Positions 21,997-25,504 of a stretch of 25,504 bases of DNA are shown here, one piece after another (positions within the stretch are counted from its first letter, which is position 1; each line of letters starts with the position of its first letter). The stretch is from CAKOSP01 sp964370755 (GTDB lineage Bacteria; Bacillota_I; Bacilli_A; RF39; UBA660): positions 1 to 25,504 of the forward strand of contig CAYJKL010000017.1 in NCBI GenBank assembly GCA_964370755.1, given 5' to 3'. The notes below the pieces were generated by a model. That model ran no database searches. It saw only the letters and a list, made by a program, of their open reading frames with translations, and was not told the DNA's origin. A program made the position numbers and the translations under genes.

Positions 21997-23661
21997 TTAT
22001 TTAACTTCCATTATTACTGGTAAGATTATTGGATGTCTTCCTGTTAATTTATTGATAAAAGGAAGTAGTTCTAATATTATTTGATTTTTTAAATCTAAGT
22101 AAGAATAATTATTTTTAGATAAGTATTCATTTACAATTTCTGAAATTTTTTCTTCTATTTTTTTCATTAAATTTAAGTTTTCATTTACTAGTACAAAACC
22201 TCTTGCTGTTACATTTGGTTTTAATAGTAATTTTTTTGTGTTTATATTGATATTTAATATAGATATAAGTATACCATCAGCACTCATTAATTTTCTGTCT
22301 TTAATTACTACTGAACCTACAGCACCGATTCTTGAACCATCAACATATACGTCTCCAGCTTGAACTCTACCGCTTCTTGATACTTTACCATTTAAAAGTT
22401 CTATTACATCACCATTTTTACAAATAAATGTATTTTCTTCTGGAACACCACATTCCATAGCTATTTTACAGTGTGCTTTAAGCATTCTGTATTCCCCATG
22501 CATTGGCATAAAATATTTTGGTTTAATAAACCTAAACATCCATTTAAGTTCTTCTTCCTTAGCGTGTCCTGATGTATGAATATCTGAGAACTCTGAATTT
22601 GTATAAACTCTAACTCCTCTTAAATATAATTTATTTATTATTTTGTTTATACTATCTGAGTTACCTGGAATAGGTGAAGATGAGAATACTACTAAATCAT
22701 TTGGAAGTAATGATATATGTTTATGTACACCATTTGCTATTCTTGATAAAGCTGCAAGAGGTTCTCCTTGAGATCCTGTACATAGGATACATATTTCTTC
22801 TTGTTTTAAATTTTTAGATTCATTTACTGATATAAACATTGATTTATCATCTAAAAGTCCATTTTGAAGAGACAACTCAATATTATTTTCCATACTTCTT
22901 CCGAAAACTATAATTTTACGATTGTGTTTTTTACAAGTTTCTACTATGTGTTTTAAACGGAATATGTTTGATGCAAATGTTGCAATTATAACACGTCCCA
23001 TATGTTTACCAATTATATCATTTAATGTTCCATCTACTGTAGATTCACTTTTTGAAAATCCAGGAGATAGGGCATTTGTAGAATCACTAAGTAGTAAATC
23101 TATTCCTTTTGATCCAGCTTCAGTCATTTTGTGAATATCTGCTAGTGGGCCAATAGGTGTTAAGTCAAATTTAAAGTCGCCTGTTTCAAAAATTGTTCCA
23201 TTTGGTGTTTTAATAACTAATGCAAATGAATCAGGTATTGAGTGAGTAGTATTAATGAAGTTAATATCAAAATGTTTAGTTTTAATATTTGAGTGTTCAT
23301 TAATTTGCTCAAAATTGTCATAAAAAATTCCTTTTTCATCTATTTTTTTTCTCATTAAATCTATTGCTATTCTTGGTGCCCAAATTTTTGGTACATCAAT
23401 TGATGCTAGTAAGAATGATATTCCCCCAATGTGATCTTCATGTCCATGAGTAATTACTAATCCTTTTATTTTATTAGCATTTTTCTTTAAATATGTAATA
23501 TCTTGAATTACATAATCTACTCCTAAAAGTTCATCTTCTGGAAACATTACTCCAGCATCTATAATCATTATTTCTTCTTCATGTGTCAAAACATACATGT
23601 TTTTTCCGACCTCTCCAAGGCCTCCTAAAGCTACAATAGTTGTAGCACTATTATTTTTCAT
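21997..23661 (-). CDS. rnj: Ribonuclease J
   Basis: Beta-CASP metallo-beta-lactamase RNase with 5'-3' exonuclease and endonuclease activity, central to mRNA decay and rRNA maturation in Firmicutes. The 554-aa protein has the metal motif HGHEDH (72-77), the ETGDFKFD motif and SDSTNAL in the lactamase core. The beta-CASP insertion includes TFASNIFRLKHIVE and GRSMENN. TGSQGEP, DIHTSGHA and the PMHGEYRML motif follow. The C-terminal domain ends in a conserved EVK. B. subtilis has two paralogues, J1 and J2; only one is in this window and I cannot tell them apart. A GAAGGA site precedes the ATG. Confidence 0.96.
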   Translation of the reverse strand: MKNNSATTIVALGGLGEVGKNMYVLTHEEEIMIIDAGVMFPEDELLGVDYVIQDITYLKKNANKIKGLVITHGHEDHIGGISFLLASIDVPKIWAPRIAIDLMRKKIDEKGIFYDNFEQINEHSNIKTKHFDINFINTTHSIPDSFALVIKTPNGTIFETGDFKFDLTPIGPLADIHKMTEAGSKGIDLLLSDSTNALSPGFSKSESTVDGTLNDIIGKHMGRVIIATFASNIFRLKHIVETCKKHNRKIIVFGRSMENNIELSLQNGLLDDKSMFISVNESKNLKQEEICILCTGSQGEPLAALSRIANGVHKHISLLPNDLVVFSSSPIPGNSDSINKIINKLYLRGVRVYTNSEFSDIHTSGHAKEEELKWMFRFIKPKYFMPMHGEYRMLKAHCKIAMECGVPEENTFICKNGDVIELLNGKVSRSGRVQAGDVYVDGSRIGAVGSVVIKDRKLMSADGILISILNININTKKLLLKPNVTARGFVLVNENLNLMKKIEEKISEIVNEYLSKNNYSYLDLKNQIILELLPFINKLTGRHPIILPVIMEVK

Positions 23662-23703
23662 TTTTATTCCTTCTTTCTAAATATAAAGTTTTTTGACTTG
23701 TTA

Positions 23704-23732
23704 ATTATACCACATAATATTGTATTTGTCTA
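23704..23732 (-). promoter_or_regulatory. Promoter of rnj
   Basis: On the minus strand TAGACA (23727-23732) and a perfect TATAAT (23704-23709) are 17 bp apart, with an extended -10 TGG. The leader is about 35 nt. Confidence 0.75.
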
Positions 23733-23779
23733 TTTTTAGTGAGCAATAAAATATTTAACTAGGAAGTAATAGTTTTTTT

Positions 23780-23788
23780 TGTTATACT
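23780..23788 (+). promoter_or_regulatory. Extended -10 promoter of the ASCH gene
   Basis: TGTTATACT is an extended -10; no good -35 is visible. ATAGGAGT then serves as ribosome binding site for the ATG at 23808. Confidence 0.5.
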
Positions 23789-23807
23789 TTATATAGGAGT
23801 TATAACT

Positions 23808-24683
23808 ATGAAAGTATTATCAATAAAAGAACCTCTTGCGTCACTTCTTAAAAGTGGTATTAAAAAAATAGAAACTAGGTCTTGGGCGACAAAGTATAGG
23901 GGAGAAATTTATATTCATGCAAGTTTAAAGCAAGAAAAATATAATAATGTTGAATTTAATAAAATAATAGAAAATTTGACGTTTATGCCAGGATATATTT
24001 TATTTAAAGCTAATCTTGTAGATTGTGTTTACATGACAAAAGAGTATATTGAAGATATGAAAAAAAATAATTATACTGAGTATTTATGTGGGGATTTTAA
24101 AGAAGGTAGATATGGTTGGGTAATTGATAATGTTGAAATAATTAAACCAATTAAATCTAAAGGAGAATTAGGTATATGGAATTATTATAAACCAGTTGAA
24201 ATTTTAGATTTGATGAAAAATATCAAGTACGGATTTTTAGATGAGAAGGGAAGTATTACTACTGATTATAGAAATTATAAATTAAAAAGTCCTAAAGATT
24301 TACTTAGAACCAATTATGGTATTTGTTTTGATATGGTAGAACTTGAAAGATATTATTTTAAAAATTATTATTTCAAAACATATTTCATTGTATATTATAA
24401 AAAAGGTAATTGTTTTTCGCACACTTTTTTGGTTTATGAAGATAATAGTAAACTATACTGGTTTGAAAATTCTTGGGAAAAGTTTAGAGGTATTAATGAG
24501 TATCGTAATTTAAAAGAATTGTTAGTTGATGTAAGAAATAAATTTATTTCTTTTTACGATATTAAAAATATTAATAATGATTTATGCATTTATGAATATA
24601 AAAAACCTAAGTACGGTATTTCTGATTATGATTTTTTTAAACACTGTGAAAGTGGTATAAATATAGATGTTGATAATTTATAA
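23808..24683 (+). CDS. ASCH domain fused to transglutaminase-like domain
   Basis: A 291-aa soluble protein of two parts. Residues 1 to about 127 form an ASCH domain, a PUA-like RNA-binding fold: VLSIKEPLASLLKSGIKKIETRSW, KYRGEIYIHAS and GRYGWVIDNVEII. The second part (about 138-260) resembles papain/transglutaminase-like proteins. GICFDMVELERYYF carries a possible nucleophile C173, SHTFLVY the His H205, and YWFENSWEKFRGI an acidic or amide residue (E220/N221), which could complete a Cys-His-Glu/Asn triad. The activity is unproved; modification or cleavage of a translation-related target is only a guess. It is convergent with the BRO-like gene, with 6 bp between stops, and looks accessory. Confidence 0.72.
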   Translation: MKVLSIKEPLASLLKSGIKKIETRSWATKYRGEIYIHASLKQEKYNNVEFNKIIENLTFMPGYILFKANLVDCVYMTKEYIEDMKKNNYTEYLCGDFKEGRYGWVIDNVEIIKPIKSKGELGIWNYYKPVEILDLMKNIKYGFLDEKGSITTDYRNYKLKSPKDLLRTNYGICFDMVELERYYFKNYYFKTYFIVYYKKGNCFSHTFLVYEDNSKLYWFENSWEKFRGINEYRNLKELLVDVRNKFISFYDIKNINNDLCIYEYKKPKYGISDYDFFKHCESGINIDVDNL

Positions 24684-24689
24684 AACTTA

Positions 24690-25504
24690 TTATTTATTAT
24701 TTTCTATTGTTACTTTATCATCTGTATATTGATAACTTAAAGCATTGCTTTTACTAATTACAGAGGTTTCTAATTTTTTCTCTAAATCAGCGCGTGCTAC
24801 CTTAGCAGTATTACCACCCATTTTAGCAATTTTTTTATTTTGCTCAAGTCCTTGCGGATTATGTTTTTTGGCAAGTTCTCTTGTTGCTATTTCGCCTAAG
24901 TCTGTTAAAGCAACTTCTATATCAGTCATATTATCTCTCAGTGATTCTTTTTTTAGACCTTTAAACTCTTTATATTCACTTGCTATCATTCCAGACCATT
25001 CTTTATATATTTCATTTGTGAGAATTGCAAATTCAATACCTTCTTTAATTCCACCGTCTTTCCAAACATCAGTTAACTCTTTTCTGTCTTGTAAAGATTT
25101 AATTCTTTTTGCTATCCAATTTTCATCATAACCTTTAACTCTATAAGTATCTATTGCTCGCGCTAAGGCTAGGGAAGGGTCGAATGTTTCATCTATTCTT
25201 TCACTTCCTAATTTAGCTAACCATTGTTTTATAGGTTCAGCATTTTTACTTGGAACTGATTGAATTATTCTAAACATTCCTTCTATATCACATACATCAG
25301 TTGAACGATATTTTCCATCTTTGGATTTTAATTTCAACTGGTTACAATTTGTAACCGTTTGATTTCCTTCGCTTTTTAATCTGTTTTTTAAAACTTTCCA
25401 GTAGTTTCTTGGGTTATCACTTTCTGATAACACTCCTACAACATCTACAATGCTTATATAGTATTTTTCTTCTTCCTTATTCCAAACACTTCTTATTTCA
25501 GTGT
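24690..25504 (-). CDS. BRO/DinD-like phage-type protein, 5' end missing
   Basis: The reading frame stays open to the window edge, so the N-terminus is absent; at least 270 residues are present. A truncated BRO-N domain is visible (IRSVWNKEEEKYYISIVDVV, LSESDNPRNYWKVLKNRL). The segment KGYDENWIAKRIKSLQDRKE follows, then WSGMIASEYKEFKGLKKESL and NKKIAKMGGNTAKVAR. This resembles DinD and phage antirepressor-like proteins, which in known cases bind DNA or inhibit RecA-type activity. GTG at 25433 is internal, not a start. Codons such as GCG, CGC and GGG-rich stretches differ from the neighbours, in keeping with transfer. No repressor or phage structural genes are visible in the window. Confidence 0.82.
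   Translation of the reverse strand, partial: TEIRSVWNKEEEKYYISIVDVVGVLSESDNPRNYWKVLKNRLKSEGNQTVTNCNQLKLKSKDGKYRSTDVCDIEGMFRIIQSVPSKNAEPIKQWLAKLGSERIDETFDPSLALARAIDTYRVKGYDENWIAKRIKSLQDRKELTDVWKDGGIKEGIEFAILTNEIYKEWSGMIASEYKEFKGLKKESLRDNMTDIEVALTDLGEIATRELAKKHNPQGLEQNKKIAKMGGNTAKVARADLEKKLETSVISKSNALSYQYTDDKVTIENNK

Noticed and set aside
24745..25131. Plus-strand 128-codon open frame opposite the BRO-like gene
   Set aside because: Shadow of a well-supported coding gene; no ribosome binding site and no recognisable protein.
1..25504. CRISPR arrays, insertion sequences or a replication origin
   Set aside because: No regularly spaced repeats, transposase-like proteins or DnaA-box clusters were seen when reading both strands.

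Overview
The window is AT-rich, compact bacterial DNA using the standard code (TGG for Trp; TAA, TAG and TGA as stops). Strong Shine-Dalgarno sequences, a T-box leader, an rlmB-sigH-secE-nusG block in Bacillus-like order, RNase J and a DAP-type MurE all point to an uncultured low-GC Firmicute, perhaps a gut Bacilli or Mollicutes-related lineage that keeps peptidoglycan. The species cannot be named from sequence alone.

Layout. 1-1959: a TIGR01212-type radical SAM gene (-) divergent from an SDR epimerase-like gene (+). 1987-4127: rlmB, sigH-like, secE and nusG, closed by a terminator. 4213-6507: an ATPase-permease ABC fusion. 6530-12898: a run of mostly single-gene units dealing with nucleotides and DNA repair: a divergent Ham1-like protein, a 36-aa ORF, a 5'-deoxynucleotidase-like HAD protein, UvsE, an HD-CYTH fusion enzyme, gmk, a SUFU-domain protein and tag. 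12989-13683: an unknown gene broken by a 100-N assembly gap. 13765-13838: tRNA-Gly(UCC) on the minus strand, with pieces of a second, permuted copy on both sides. 13932-17792: murE (-) and a GH31 glycosidase (+). 17770-21971: promoter, leucine T-box, a small membrane protein, leuS and uppS. 21997-23661: rnj (-). 23808-25504: an ASCH/transglutaminase-like fusion and a truncated BRO/DinD-like phage-type gene, which look accessory.

Main discoveries. (1) The 614-aa HD protein carries a full C-terminal CYTH (triphosphate tunnel) domain. HD enzymes of this type can release tripolyphosphate from dNTPs, and CYTH enzymes can cleave tripolyphosphate, so the fusion may run two consecutive reactions. (2) LeuRS is about 135 residues longer than usual because a Nudix domain with a complete Nudix box sits inside the CP1 editing region. 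(3) A tRNA-Gly-like sequence is cut at one point and its halves lie in reversed order around the intact, oppositely oriented tRNA-Gly gene. (4) The leucine T-box controls an uncharacterised three-helix membrane protein as well as leuS.

Transcription is economical. Several convergent gene pairs share bidirectional terminators whose stems contain the stop codons, and many promoters match the sigma-A consensus closely.
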